Notes: generated from the letters alone by a model not told the origin. Positions 8,857-17,601 are shown, numbered from the stretch's first letter. The stretch is 64,000 bases of DNA from Shinella sp. WSJ-2 (GCF_003432075.1 NZ_QWBU01000006.1:206381-270380); one strand, 5' to 3'. Numbers and translations: made by a program.

Positions 8857-9836
8857 GCGGAAGCATCCCTCAGTCTCGGGTCGATGACGCCGTAGATGAT
8901 ATCGACGAGAAGATTGGCGCCGAGCGTGGCAAGCGTCATCAAGAGCAGCTGGCCCTGGATGACGGGATAGTCGCGCGCGACGCTGGCGGTGAAGAGCGTG
9001 AGGCCGAGGCCCGGATAGTTGAAGACGATCTCGGTGACGATCGAGCCGCCGAAGACCGCGCCGAGCATCAAGGCGAGATTGGTCAGCACCGGCAGCATGG
9101 CGTTGCGCGCGCCGTAGCCGAGCATCACGGTTGCGGCCGTCAGCCCCTTGGCGCGGCCCATCGTGACGTAGTCCTCGCCGAGTACCGAGATCATCGAGGA
9201 GCGCATGGTCGTCTGGAATTCGCCGATGAGATAGGGCGAGAGCGTCAACACGGGCAGGATGGCGTGGTAGAAGACGCTGCCGGCGAAGGTGAAGTTGATG
9301 CCGGGATCGAGGCTCGGGTCATAGGCGTAGCCGACCGGGAACCAGCGCAGCGACACGCCGAAGACGAAGAGTGCCGAAAGCGCGATGATGACGGGCGGCA
9401 CGGCGATCATGACCACCGAAAACGGCGAGACGACCGTGTCGAACCGCCCGCCGCGCCGCCAGGCGGCGATGGCGCCAAGTAGCGTGCCGACGACGAGCGA
9501 GAACGTGATCGCCGTCACGACGAGGAACAGCGTCCAGAGCGTCGAACGGGCGAGCACCTCTGTCACGGTCTGCGGATAATATTTGACGGAGACGCCGAGA
9601 TCGAGCGTCGCCAGTCCCTTGAGATAATCGAGGAACTGGGCGGTGATCGGCGCCTCGACGGCGCCGAACCTGGCCTTGATCGCCTCGATGGCGGCGGGCG
9701 TCGCGCGGGGACCGAGCTGGGCGATCATCGCATCGACGGGGGACCCCGGCATGAGCCGGGGGACCGTGAAGTTCATGACGATCGCAAAGGCGAGCGCCAC
9801 CGCATAGACGCCGAGGCGCCGGGGGGAGATGTACAT
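8853..9836 (-). CDS. Opp/Dpp-type ABC transporter permease (DppB-like)
   Basis: 327 aa with six hydrophobic segments. The N-terminal helix is followed by the long periplasmic section typical of DppB (PGSPVDAMIAQLGPRATPAA...). The EAA-type coupling loop reads MRSSMISVLGEDYVTMGRAKG (about residues 211-231). The C-terminal part (FNYPGLGLTLFTA, then RDYPVIQGQLLL) is characteristic of the family. It lies 14 bp after the binding-protein gene, in the same operon. Confidence 0.9.
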   Translation of the reverse strand: MYISPRRLGVYAVALAFAIVMNFTVPRLMPGSPVDAMIAQLGPRATPAAIEAIKARFGAVEAPITAQFLDYLKGLATLDLGVSVKYYPQTVTEVLARSTLWTLFLVVTAITFSLVVGTLLGAIAAWRRGGRFDTVVSPFSVVMIAVPPVIIALSALFVFGVSLRWFPVGYAYDPSLDPGINFTFAGSVFYHAILPVLTLSPYLIGEFQTTMRSSMISVLGEDYVTMGRAKGLTAATVMLGYGARNAMLPVLTNLALMLGAVFGGSIVTEIVFNYPGLGLTLFTASVARDYPVIQGQLLLMTLATLGANLLVDIIYGVIDPRLRDASA

Positions 9837-9850
9837 CCCGCGATCCTGCC

Positions 9851-11551
9851 TTATTCCACCGGCTTCAGGCGGAGCAGGTGCACGAGGCGCATGCGGTTGT
9901 TGTCATGGTTCTCCGGGTTCATGACGGGCTCCTTGTCCGTCACCCAGCCGGTAAAGCGCTTGGTGGAATACTGGAACCAGGTCGGGCCGTTGAAGATCGG
10001 AACCATCGGCAGGTCATCCGCGACGATGATCTGGATGTCGTTGAAGAGCTTCTTGTGCTCCTCATCCGTCGTGACCTTGCGATAGGCATCGAACAGGGCG
10101 TCGAGCTTCGGATTGGAGTAACGCGACGGCGCGGTGGTGATGCGGCCGGCAAAGGCCGTCGACATCGACTGGTAATAGCCGCGGAACGGCGTCGAGCCGT
10201 CGGCGCGCGACTGGAAGGCCACGTCGAAGCTGCCCTCGAGCAGCTGCTTCTGCCACTGCTCGTATTCCGGCGTCGCGACCGAGGCGTTGATGCCGGCGGC
10301 GCGCAGGCCTTCGGCGGCGATCTGCGCGGTGTCGATCCAGTCGGTCCAGCCGTTCGGGATGATGATGGTGAAGGCAAGCGGCTTGCCGCTCTTCGTCTTG
10401 CGCATGCCGTCGTCGCCCTTGGCGTAGCCGGCCTCGTCGAGCAGCTTGTTGGCCTTTTCCACGTCGAAGGCCATCCATTCGTCCTTGGCGCCCTCCGCTT
10501 GCGGGTTGCGCCAGGCCTCGAAGCGCGGCGGCAGGCCGCTGGCATGCAGGTTCACCTTGGGATAGCCGAAGCTTGCAATATCGACCATGGCCGTGCGGTC
10601 CATGGCAAGGCTGAAGGCGCGGCGGAAATTCAGGTCGTTGAAGGCTTCGTTTTTGGCCTCGTCGCTGCTCTTCAGGTTCATCTGGAACGCGGCCGTTTCG
10701 GCCGGCGGCTGCCAGTAGCCGTTATGCTCGGGGTCGAGCGCCACGAAGGTCTTGTCGATCTCTGGCAGGAAGGAGCCGATCCAGTCGAGAGTGCCTTCCG
10801 GCAGCAGCGCCAGCATCTGGTCGTTGCCGGCGATCTGCGGCAGCTTCAGGCAATCGACATGCAGCGAGGCGGCGTCCCAGTAGTTCGGGTTGCGGCACTG
10901 CTCGTAAACCTGCGGAGTGAAACGGCGGATCTCGGTCATCGGGCCGGAGCCGACCGGCTTTTCGTTCTTGAAGGCGACGGGGTCGCTGACATCCTTCCAG
11001 ATATGCTCCGGCACGACGGCGAGGTCGGCGAGCGATTCCGGGAACTGGCTGTTGACGCCCTTGAGGTGGATGACAACCTCGGTCGGCGAGGGTGCCTCGA
11101 CGGAGGCAACGGTCTCGCCGACGCCGGCGGTGTCGAGGGCCGGGTTCTTCAGCATCAAATCGAGCGTGTATTTGACGTCCGCCGCGGTCAGCGGCTGGCC
11201 GTCGGACCATTTGACGTCGGGGCGCATCGTGTAGGTGATCGACGTCATGTCGTCGGAGAACTTGAAGTCCGTGGCAAGGCGGAAGACCGGCTTGCCGCCG
11301 TCATCGGGATTGAAGATGACCAGCGGTTCGTAGATGAAATCCATCGTGCTCTGTCGGCGGCCGCCGAGGTCGAACGGGTTGAAATTCTGCACCCAACTCG
11401 TCTGTTCCTCGATGTGCATGGTGAGCACCGCCTCGGCTTGCGCCGCTGTCGCGGAGGCACCACCTGCCATTAGCGCGGCGCTTATCGCGGCTGCCGACAC
11501 AAGCAGTCCCCGCCGCGTCATGGCTAGATAATCCTTTGTATTGATTGGCAT
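9851..11551 (-). CDS. ABC transporter substrate-binding protein, SBP_bac_5 family
   Basis: 566 aa periplasmic binding protein of the peptide/nickel/chito-oligosaccharide class. The N-terminus has a twin-arginine-like leader (MTRRGLLV followed by a hydrophobic stretch and ASATAAQA), so Tat export is possible. The family motif region MRPDVKWSDGQPLTAADVKY lies near residue 125. The ATG at 11551 was chosen because GGGG precedes it and the residues upstream do not look like a leader. It heads the transporter-GNAT-GH20 operon. With GH20 as the only catabolic enzyme, a GlcNAc-containing oligosaccharide is the best guess for substrate; peptides cannot be excluded. Confidence 0.88.
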   Translation of the reverse strand: MPINTKDYLAMTRRGLLVSAAAISAALMAGGASATAAQAEAVLTMHIEEQTSWVQNFNPFDLGGRRQSTMDFIYEPLVIFNPDDGGKPVFRLATDFKFSDDMTSITYTMRPDVKWSDGQPLTAADVKYTLDLMLKNPALDTAGVGETVASVEAPSPTEVVIHLKGVNSQFPESLADLAVVPEHIWKDVSDPVAFKNEKPVGSGPMTEIRRFTPQVYEQCRNPNYWDAASLHVDCLKLPQIAGNDQMLALLPEGTLDWIGSFLPEIDKTFVALDPEHNGYWQPPAETAAFQMNLKSSDEAKNEAFNDLNFRRAFSLAMDRTAMVDIASFGYPKVNLHASGLPPRFEAWRNPQAEGAKDEWMAFDVEKANKLLDEAGYAKGDDGMRKTKSGKPLAFTIIIPNGWTDWIDTAQIAAEGLRAAGINASVATPEYEQWQKQLLEGSFDVAFQSRADGSTPFRGYYQSMSTAFAGRITTAPSRYSNPKLDALFDAYRKVTTDEEHKKLFNDIQIIVADDLPMVPIFNGPTWFQYSTKRFTGWVTDKEPVMNPENHDNNRMRLVHLLRLKPVE

Positions 11552-11591
11552 TTCATTCCCCTTTTCGCTCTCGTTTTTAAGAGTCAATCAA

Positions 11592-11606
11592 TTTGATTTA
11601 ATCAAA
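11592..11606. promoter_or_regulatory. Palindrome upstream of the binding-protein gene (candidate operator)
   Basis: TTTGAT-TTA-ATCAAA is a perfect 6-bp inverted repeat starting 41 bp upstream of the leftward SBP start codon. It sits in the AT-rich shared upstream region of two divergent operons, a likely place for repressor binding. Which of the two ROK proteins would bind is not known. Confidence 0.35.
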
Positions 11607-11824
11607 GGCTGATTTTTCCTGATCCGTCAATCGGGAGTAAAAAAAATTGTTGGGGGCGTGCTGGCCGTGGATTTGGAGGGCCACATCGTCCGTTGCGGCC
11701 ATGGGAGGATGATGGCGAAAACGCGCACCTGCTCCGGTTTCGGCAGGCGCCGAACCGTGGCCACCGGCTTTCGTCCTGACCGATTTTTTCCGCGGCGCCC
11801 TTGACGGATATTCGAAACCGTTAT

Positions 11825-11849
11825 TTAGTTCGGTGACTGAACGAATTAA
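11825..11849. promoter_or_regulatory. Inverted repeat just upstream of the second ROK gene (candidate autoregulatory operator)
   Basis: TTAGTTCG-N9-CGAATTAA (one mismatch), with a perfect inner GTTC-N7-GAAC, ends 11 bp before the GTG start of the ROK gene. The AT-flanked palindrome resembles the TTCG/CGAA-type operators of NagC/XylR-like proteins and overlaps the ribosome-site region. It probably mediates autorepression; this is inferred from position. Confidence 0.4.
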
Positions 11850-11860
11850 ATGAGGCGGAT

Positions 11861-13075
11861 GTGAGCGAGACCCTTCGGATATCCCGGAAATTCTCCCAGC
11901 GGGCGGTCATGGAAACGATCGTGCAGGGCGGTCCCATCTCACGGGCCTCGATCTCCAAGCAGACGGGTCTTTCCAAGCAGACGATCTCGGAAATTGTGCG
12001 CCAGCTCGAAATCGAGGGCTGGGTGCGCGAGACCGGGCGCACCAGCGGCCATATCGGCCGCACCGCCGTGACCTATGAGCTGGTACCGGACGCCGCCTAT
12101 ATCGCTGCGGTCGATCTCGGCGGCACCAAAGTGCGCGTCGCGATTGCCGATCTCACCTGTCAGGTCTTCGCCGAGGATGTCGCACCGACCGATCCGCGCG
12201 GCGGCCAAGCCGTGGTCGACCAGATCGTCGGCATGTGTTTTCGCGCCGCCGATCGCCAAGGCATCGCCCGCGAGCGCATTCGCCTCGCGGTCATCGGCGC
12301 ACCCGGCGCACCGGACGATAAGACCGGCCGCATCCTGCTCGCTCCGAACATTCCCCATCTCGACACGATGAACGTCGCCGCCGCCTTCGAGAAGGGTTTC
12401 GGCTTCGACGTCATGCTGGAGAACGACGTCAACCTTGCGGTGCTTGGTGAGAACTGGCTAGGGCAGGGGCAGGGCATCGACAACCTCGCCTATATCGCGC
12501 TCGGCACGGGTATCGGCGGCGGCCTGATGGTCGGCGGCAATCTGGTGCGCGGTGCAAGCCATGCGGCCGGCGAGCTCGGCTTTCTGCCCTTCGGCGCCGA
12601 TCCCTTCGAAGCCGAATCCCTGCATTACGGCGCCTTCGAGCGCGTGGTCGCCTCCGCCGGTATCATCGACCGTTTTCGCACGGCGAGCGGCAAGACGCTG
12701 TCGGTGCCGGCGATCTTCGACCTTGCAACCGAAGGTGATGCCGATGCGCTGAAGGTACTCGACGACACGGCGCGCCTGCTGTCGCGCGGCATCGGCGCTA
12801 TTGCTGTCATCGCCAATCCGCAAAAGGTCATCCTCGGCGGTTCCATCGGCTTGCGCCCGGAAATGCTGGAGCGGGTCAAAGTCTTCCTGCCGCAGTGCTT
12901 CCCCTATCCGATCGATGTCGAGGCGAGCGCCTTGGGCGCGCGCGCCGCCCTTGTCGGCGCTGCCGCCATCGGGCTTGGCCATCTGCACAACACGCTCTTT
13001 GGCGCTGATACGCCCGATAGCCGCATCTCGCTGCCGCCGGCCAGCACGGTCGCCCTCCGGGAGGTTGCCCAATGA
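11861..13075 (+). CDS. ROK family transcriptional regulator without the zinc motif
   Basis: 404 aa with a GTG start preceded by GAGGCGG. The helix-turn-helix lies at about residues 25-50 (SRASISKQTGLSKQTISEIV), followed by the kinase-like fold with VDLGGTKVRVAIADL and ALGTGIGGGLMVGGNL. The region where most ROK proteins carry the CxCGxxGC zinc site (after AAGELGFLPFG) contains no cysteine, so the structural zinc is lost. It is divergent from the Opp-type operon and overlaps the M20 gene by 4 bp, so it probably controls one or both operons. The ligand is unknown. Confidence 0.87.
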   Translation: MSETLRISRKFSQRAVMETIVQGGPISRASISKQTGLSKQTISEIVRQLEIEGWVRETGRTSGHIGRTAVTYELVPDAAYIAAVDLGGTKVRVAIADLTCQVFAEDVAPTDPRGGQAVVDQIVGMCFRAADRQGIARERIRLAVIGAPGAPDDKTGRILLAPNIPHLDTMNVAAAFEKGFGFDVMLENDVNLAVLGENWLGQGQGIDNLAYIALGTGIGGGLMVGGNLVRGASHAAGELGFLPFGADPFEAESLHYGAFERVVASAGIIDRFRTASGKTLSVPAIFDLATEGDADALKVLDDTARLLSRGIGAIAVIANPQKVILGGSIGLRPEMLERVKVFLPQCFPYPIDVEASALGARAALVGAAAIGLGHLHNTLFGADTPDSRISLPPASTVALREVAQ

Positions 13076-14325
13076 CGACTGTCCTCACTGAGCGCCTGCG
13101 CGCCGCGCTTGACCGCGACGATGCCATCGCGCTGCTGCGCGGCGCCATCGGCTGCAACAGCGTGACGGGCAACGAGGCTGCTGTCGTCTCCTATCTCGAA
13201 GCGCAGATGCGCGCGCGCGGCGTCGAGGACGTGGAGACCGCAGATTTCCTGCCCGGTCGCCCCAATGTCTGGGGGCAGCGCAAGGGCGCGACGGGCGACC
13301 GCCGCCTGCTGTTCATCGGCCATACGGATACCGTCCATGTTGAAGGTTGGCGCGAGCACTGGGCCGGCACGGAGCGCGAAGACCCCTTTGGCGCGCCGAT
13401 CATCGACGGCGCGATCTGGGGCCGCGGGGCAGGGGACCTGAAGGCCGGCATCTGCACTTCGCTTGCCGCTCTCTCGCTTCTGGACAAAGCGGGCATCCGC
13501 CTTGCAGGCGATATCGGCTTCGCCTTCGTCGGCGACGAGGAGAGCGGCGAGCCTGGCTCCGGCATTTCGGCCGGCGTAAAGGACTATGTCGCGCGCATCG
13601 AAAGCGGCGCCATTGCCCGCCCCGATTTCACCGTCTATGTCGAGCCGACCCGCCTTGCCGTCTATCCGGCGCAGATCGGCTTTTTCATCGCCGACATCAT
13701 CATCACGGGCAAATCCGCCTATTTCGGCGTGCCGGAACTCGGCAAGGATGCGCTGAAGGCAAGCCACGCCGTCATGTCCGCCCTCTGGCGCCATTCCGAC
13801 GCGATTTCCGCCCGCGCCGAACATAACCTGATCGGCCGCGGCTTCCTGCTCGTCACCGGTCTGCAAGGCGGCGGCTTCATCGCCGTGCCGGAGACCTGCA
13901 AGCTCTCGCTGATCCGCAAGCTCCTGCCGGGAGAATCGCTCGATGCCGCAGCGGCCGAGATGGAGGCCGTCATTCGCGGCGCCGTCGAAGACCCCGAGAT
14001 CCGCGTCGAGATCACCTATCCCGCCGGCCGCGACCATGCACTCGGCGGCACGGCGGCGGAGATCGCCGCTGACAGTTCCGAAGTCGCGCTCTTGTCTGAG
14101 GCGGTGGCCGCCGCCATGCCCGGTCGCGGCCTAATCGAAGGGGCGCCCTTCTGGTCGGAATCGCCGTTCTTCGTCAACCGGCTCGGCGTGCCGGCGGTCT
14201 ATTGCGCACCCGGAGACATCAGGAACTGCCACACATTCGAGGAGCATGTCGATGTCGAGGAATACCTCGCCGGCATCGTCGCCTTCGCAAGCTTCATGGC
14301 GCGCTATTGCGGCGTGATCGACTGA
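13072..14325 (+). CDS. M20 family metallohydrolase (ArgE/DapE/carboxypeptidase-like)
   Basis: 417 aa. Metal-site motifs of the M20 family are all present: GHTDTVHVEG (His and catalytic Asp), GRGAGDLKAG (bridging Asp) and VGDEESGEPGSG (Glu pair). An ACY1-type dimerisation lid follows (residues ~190-310), and the late EEHVDVEEYL contains the last metal His region. Such enzymes remove acyl, amino-acid or carbamoyl groups from small molecules. It is translationally coupled to the ROK gene and followed by two CUT2-type binding proteins, so it likely acts on the compound that this transporter brings in, for instance an acylated or peptidyl conjugate. The real substrate is unknown. Confidence 0.85.
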   Translation: MTTVLTERLRAALDRDDAIALLRGAIGCNSVTGNEAAVVSYLEAQMRARGVEDVETADFLPGRPNVWGQRKGATGDRRLLFIGHTDTVHVEGWREHWAGTEREDPFGAPIIDGAIWGRGAGDLKAGICTSLAALSLLDKAGIRLAGDIGFAFVGDEESGEPGSGISAGVKDYVARIESGAIARPDFTVYVEPTRLAVYPAQIGFFIADIIITGKSAYFGVPELGKDALKASHAVMSALWRHSDAISARAEHNLIGRGFLLVTGLQGGGFIAVPETCKLSLIRKLLPGESLDAAAAEMEAVIRGAVEDPEIRVEITYPAGRDHALGGTAAEIAADSSEVALLSEAVAAAMPGRGLIEGAPFWSESPFFVNRLGVPAVYCAPGDIRNCHTFEEHVDVEEYLAGIVAFASFMARYCGVID

Positions 14326-14357
14326 GTGAACGAACAATCAAAAGAGGGAACGACAAC

Positions 14358-15419
14358 ATGTTCATGCGGAAATTTCTGAATGCCACCGTGCTGGCAGGCC
14401 TCCTCCTGTCGACGATGCCCGCCCTTGCCCAGACCGTCGGCCCGGCCGGCGAAACGGCCACTCCGAGCGCCGAGGTAACCCTCACGGACGCGGATGTCGC
14501 GGCCCTGAAGGACAAGGGCTACAAGGCAGCGCTCCTCTGGCACACCTCCTCCGACTTCGTGAACGCCGTGACCGCTGGCGCCAAGGACGAATTCACCCGC
14601 GCGGGCGTCGAGGTCGTGGTTCAGACGGACGCCGGCTTCGATGCCGCCCGCCAGCGCTCGGACATCGAGACGGCGCTTGCTGCCAAGCCGAATGTCATTC
14701 TCGCACTGCCGCTCGATCCGGTCACCTCGGCCGAAGCCTTCCGCCAAGCTGTGACCGACGGCAGTAAGCTCGTCTTTCTGTCCAACCTCCCGGCCGACTA
14801 CAAACACGGCAAGGACTATGCGGCTGTTGTCACCGACGACCTCTTCCAGATGGGCAAGCAGGCAGCCGATGCGCTGGCCAAGGCGATGGGCGGCAAGGGC
14901 AAGGTCGGCTGGATCTTCCACGATGCGACCTATTACGTGACCAACCAGCGCGACAACGCCTTCAAGTCGACCATCGAGAAAGACTATCCTGACATCAAGA
15001 TCGTCGCCGAGCAGGGCATCACCGACCCGGCCCGTGCTGAGGAACTCGCCAGCGCCATGCTGCTGAAGCATCCCGATCTCGACGGCATCTACGTCACCTG
15101 GGCAGAACCAGCGGATGGCGTGCTCGCCGCCCTTCGCGCGGCCGGCAACACCAGCACGAAGATCGTGACGCTCGATCTGGCCGAACCCGTCGGCCTCGAC
15201 ATGGTCAAGGGCGGCGCCGTCGTCGCGCTCGTCGCCGACAAGGCCTATGAGCTCGGCCGCACCATGGCCGCGACCGGCCTGAAGTCGCTGCTCGGCCAGG
15301 AAACGCCCGCCTTCATCGTTGCCCCGGCGCTCACCGTCACCAAGGAAAACGTGGCGGAAGGCTGGAAGGAATCGCTCAACCGCGACGCACCGCAGAGCAT
15401 TCTCGACGCCGCGAAGTGA
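14358..15419 (+). CDS. CUT2-type ABC transporter substrate-binding protein, copy A
   Basis: 353 aa. A Sec signal peptide (FLNATVLAGLLLSTMPALAQ) precedes a type-1 periplasmic binding fold as in RbsB/XylF. AALLWHTSSDFVNAVTAGAK, then VVQTDAGFDAARQRSDIET and LALPLDPVTSAEAF trace the first lobe. AGGGA precedes the ATG. The protein is a close paralogue of the next gene, sharing the same TVGPxGExxTPxA leader sequence and VTLTDA opening. The ligand, probably a sugar or a polar conjugate, is not identifiable. Confidence 0.85.
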   Translation: MFMRKFLNATVLAGLLLSTMPALAQTVGPAGETATPSAEVTLTDADVAALKDKGYKAALLWHTSSDFVNAVTAGAKDEFTRAGVEVVVQTDAGFDAARQRSDIETALAAKPNVILALPLDPVTSAEAFRQAVTDGSKLVFLSNLPADYKHGKDYAAVVTDDLFQMGKQAADALAKAMGGKGKVGWIFHDATYYVTNQRDNAFKSTIEKDYPDIKIVAEQGITDPARAEELASAMLLKHPDLDGIYVTWAEPADGVLAALRAAGNTSTKIVTLDLAEPVGLDMVKGGAVVALVADKAYELGRTMAATGLKSLLGQETPAFIVAPALTVTKENVAEGWKESLNRDAPQSILDAAK

Positions 15420-15424
15420 TCTCC

Positions 15425-15446
15425 GGAGGGCGCTTCGGCGCCCTCC
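15425..15446 (+). other. Intercistronic stem-loop with TTCG tetraloop
   Basis: GGAGGGCGC (15425-15433), TTCG, GCGCCCTCC (15438-15446): a perfect 9-bp stem with a stable UUCG loop and no following T-run. It lies between the two binding-protein genes. It is best read as an mRNA-stabilising or partially terminating element that sets binding-protein levels above the downstream permease. Confidence 0.6.
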
Positions 15447-15474
15447 CGTCACCGGTTTCATTGGAGGAAGAACG

Positions 15475-16539
15475 ATGCCCAGATTTTCACGACTGTCGGC
15501 ACTCGCCGCCGCTTGCCTTGTTTCCACCAGCCTCTTTGCCGCCGACGGTGCAACCGTCGGCCCGCATGGCGAAAAACCCACGCCAGCCGCTTCCGTCACG
15601 CTGACGGATGCTGAGATCGCGAAGATCAAGGAGGGCAAGTATTCCGCTGCCCTCGTCTGGCACGAGATGAGCGAGTATACCGGTGCCGTCGATCGTGGCG
15701 CCAAGGATGAATTTGCAGCACTCGGCATCGACGTTGTGGCGCAGACGGATGCCGGCTTCGATGCGGCCCGCCAGCAGGCCGATGTCGAGACCGTGCTTGC
15801 CAAGAAGCCGACCATCATCCTGTCGCTGCCGGTCGATCCGGCAACGGCCGCCGCCGTCTACGATCCCGCCCGCAAGGCCGGTGTGAAACTCGCCTTCGTT
15901 GACAATTCCCCCGCCGGCTACGAACACGGCAAGGACTATGTGACGATCGTCTCCGACGACCTTTTCCAGATGGGCAGCAAGGCAGCGGATGCCATGGCTA
16001 CCGCGCTCGGCAAGAAGGGCAAGCTCGGCTACATCTTCCATGATGCCGATTTCTACGTGACCAACCAGCGCGACCAGGCGTTCAAGAAGACGATCGAGCA
16101 GGATTACCCCGACATGTCGATCGTCGCCGAGGCCGGCATGGCCGATCCGGCGCGCGCCGAGGAAATCGCCCAGGGCCTGCTGACCCAGAACCCGGATCTC
16201 GACGGCATCTACGTTGCGTGGGCCGAACCGGCGCTGAGCCTGCTCTCCAGCCTGAAGGCTGCCGGCAACACCAAGACGAAGATCGTCACGCTCGACCTCA
16301 ACGAGCCGGCAGCACTCGACATGGTCAAGGGCGGCAATTTCGCGGCGATCGTCGCGGATGAGGCCTATAACATCGGCCGCACTGCCGCGCGGGCCGCCGC
16401 CGCTTCGCTGATCGGCAAGGAAGCTGCCCCCTTCCTCGTGGTGGATTCGCTTGCCGTCACCAAGGATAGCGTGCTCGACGGCTGGAAGGCCTCGCTTAAC
16501 AAGGATGCACCCGAAAGCATCGTCGAAGCCCTGAAGTAA
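15475..16539 (+). CDS. CUT2-type ABC transporter substrate-binding protein, copy B
   Basis: 354 aa. A signal peptide (LSALAAACLVSTSLFAAD) is followed by the same fold and nearly the same motif order as copy A: VTLTDAEIAKIK, ALVWHEMSEYTGAV, VVAQTDAGFDAARQQ, and a KGGNFAAIVADEAYNIGRT region. TTGGAGGAAG precedes the ATG. Paralogous binding proteins in tandem for a single permease imply two related ligands or an affinity split. The divergence at EMSEY versus TSSDF near the cleft entrance suggests different ligand preference. Confidence 0.85.
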   Translation: MPRFSRLSALAAACLVSTSLFAADGATVGPHGEKPTPAASVTLTDAEIAKIKEGKYSAALVWHEMSEYTGAVDRGAKDEFAALGIDVVAQTDAGFDAARQQADVETVLAKKPTIILSLPVDPATAAAVYDPARKAGVKLAFVDNSPAGYEHGKDYVTIVSDDLFQMGSKAADAMATALGKKGKLGYIFHDADFYVTNQRDQAFKKTIEQDYPDMSIVAEAGMADPARAEEIAQGLLTQNPDLDGIYVAWAEPALSLLSSLKAAGNTKTKIVTLDLNEPAALDMVKGGNFAAIVADEAYNIGRTAARAAAASLIGKEAAPFLVVDSLAVTKDSVLDGWKASLNKDAPESIVEALK

Positions 16540-16545
16540 GCCCCT

Positions 16546-16566
16546 GGCGGGAGCGTGTCTCCCGCC
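16546..16566 (+). other. Intercistronic stem-loop
   Basis: GGCGGGAG (16546-16553), loop CGTGT, CTCCCGCC (16559-16566): a perfect 8-bp stem between the second binding-protein gene and the permease gene, without a T-run. It probably protects the upstream mRNA or lowers transcription into the permease. Confidence 0.55.
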
Positions 16567-16597
16567 GAACGACCCGGCTCCCGTGAGGATGATCGCC

Positions 16598-17590
16598 ATG
16601 TCCCAACCAAAGCAGACGGCCACGCCGTCGTCGGCGCCGATGGAGAGACCGCCTCTTCTGAAGCGCATCAATCTCCAGCAATACGTCGTCTATCTCGGCT
16701 TCCTGGCGATCTTCCTGTTCTTTGCCATCGTGCTGCGCGACAGCGGCTTCCTGACGGTGCGCAACCTCTCCAATATCGTCCTGCAGACCGCGCCGGCGAC
16801 GATCATGGCGATCGGCCTCGTCTTCGTGCTTTCGGCGGGCGAGATCGACCTTTCCATCGGCTCCATCGTCGCTGTCTCGGCGCTTGCCGCCGCCGTCACC
16901 ATCAATGCCTATGGCATGGCGGCCGGTGTCGTCGTCGGGCTCGGTGCCGGCCTTGCGATCGGCCTCGTCAACGGCGTGCTCGTTGCCTATGTGCGCCTGC
17001 CGTCCTTCCTGGTGACGCTGGCCACGATGGGGCTCTTTGCCGGCGTGGCACGCTCGCTGACGGACCTGCGGTCCATCCCCGTTACCGACAGCGCCTTCAC
17101 CGGTTTCTTCGGCTCCGGCGCGCTGCTCGGCATTCCGTCGCTCGTCTGGTGGACGGCCATCGCCATCCTGATCGGCCATATCGTGTATCGCGAAACCCGT
17201 TTCGGCGCCCATGTGCTGGCGACCGGCGACAACAACCGCGCGGCCAGCGTCTCCGGTATCAGCGTGCCGCGCATCCGCCTTGCCGTCATGATGCTCTCGG
17301 GCGGTCTCGCGGCCCTTGCCGGCCTGCTCTATGCCGGCCGCCTGCAGGCGGCGAAATACACGCTTGGTGAAACCGACCTGATGACGGTCATTGCCGCTGT
17401 CATCGTCGGCGGCACGCTGCTCAATGGTGGCAAGGGCTCGGTCGTCGGCGCGCTCGTCGGCTCGCTGATGATGGGCATGCTCAACAACGGCCTCATCCTG
17501 ATGGGCCTGTCCGTTTCCGACCAGATGATCGTTCGCGGTCTCATCATTCTCGCCGCAGTCGCCGTATCGCTGCGCGAAAAAGCCCGCTGA
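16598..17590 (+). CDS. CUT2-type ABC transporter permease (RbsC/FrcC-like)
   Basis: 330 aa with about eight to ten hydrophobic segments. The family core motif is VFVLSAGEIDLSIGSIVAVS (about residues 77-96), followed by LPSFLVTLATMGLFAGVARS and the late ETDLMTVIAAVIVGGTLLNGG segment. Three in-frame starts are possible (GTG 16583, ATG 16589, ATG 16598). The last has TGAGGAT at good spacing. It is the only permease of this operon and should work with the single-domain ATPase at 18808. Confidence 0.88.
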   Translation: MSQPKQTATPSSAPMERPPLLKRINLQQYVVYLGFLAIFLFFAIVLRDSGFLTVRNLSNIVLQTAPATIMAIGLVFVLSAGEIDLSIGSIVAVSALAAAVTINAYGMAAGVVVGLGAGLAIGLVNGVLVAYVRLPSFLVTLATMGLFAGVARSLTDLRSIPVTDSAFTGFFGSGALLGIPSLVWWTAIAILIGHIVYRETRFGAHVLATGDNNRAASVSGISVPRIRLAVMMLSGGLAALAGLLYAGRLQAAKYTLGETDLMTVIAAVIVGGTLLNGGKGSVVGALVGSLMMGMLNNGLILMGLSVSDQMIVRGLIILAAVAVSLREKAR

Positions 17591-17601
17591 AGGAGGATTT
17601 C

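Noticed and set aside
7142..8866. A 574-codon frame suggesting a permease-ATPase fusion
   Set aside because: Only the last 271 codons (from ATG 7957) encode the ATPase. The upstream part is an out-of-frame reading of the DppC-like gene, which has its own intact frame and overlaps by ATGA.
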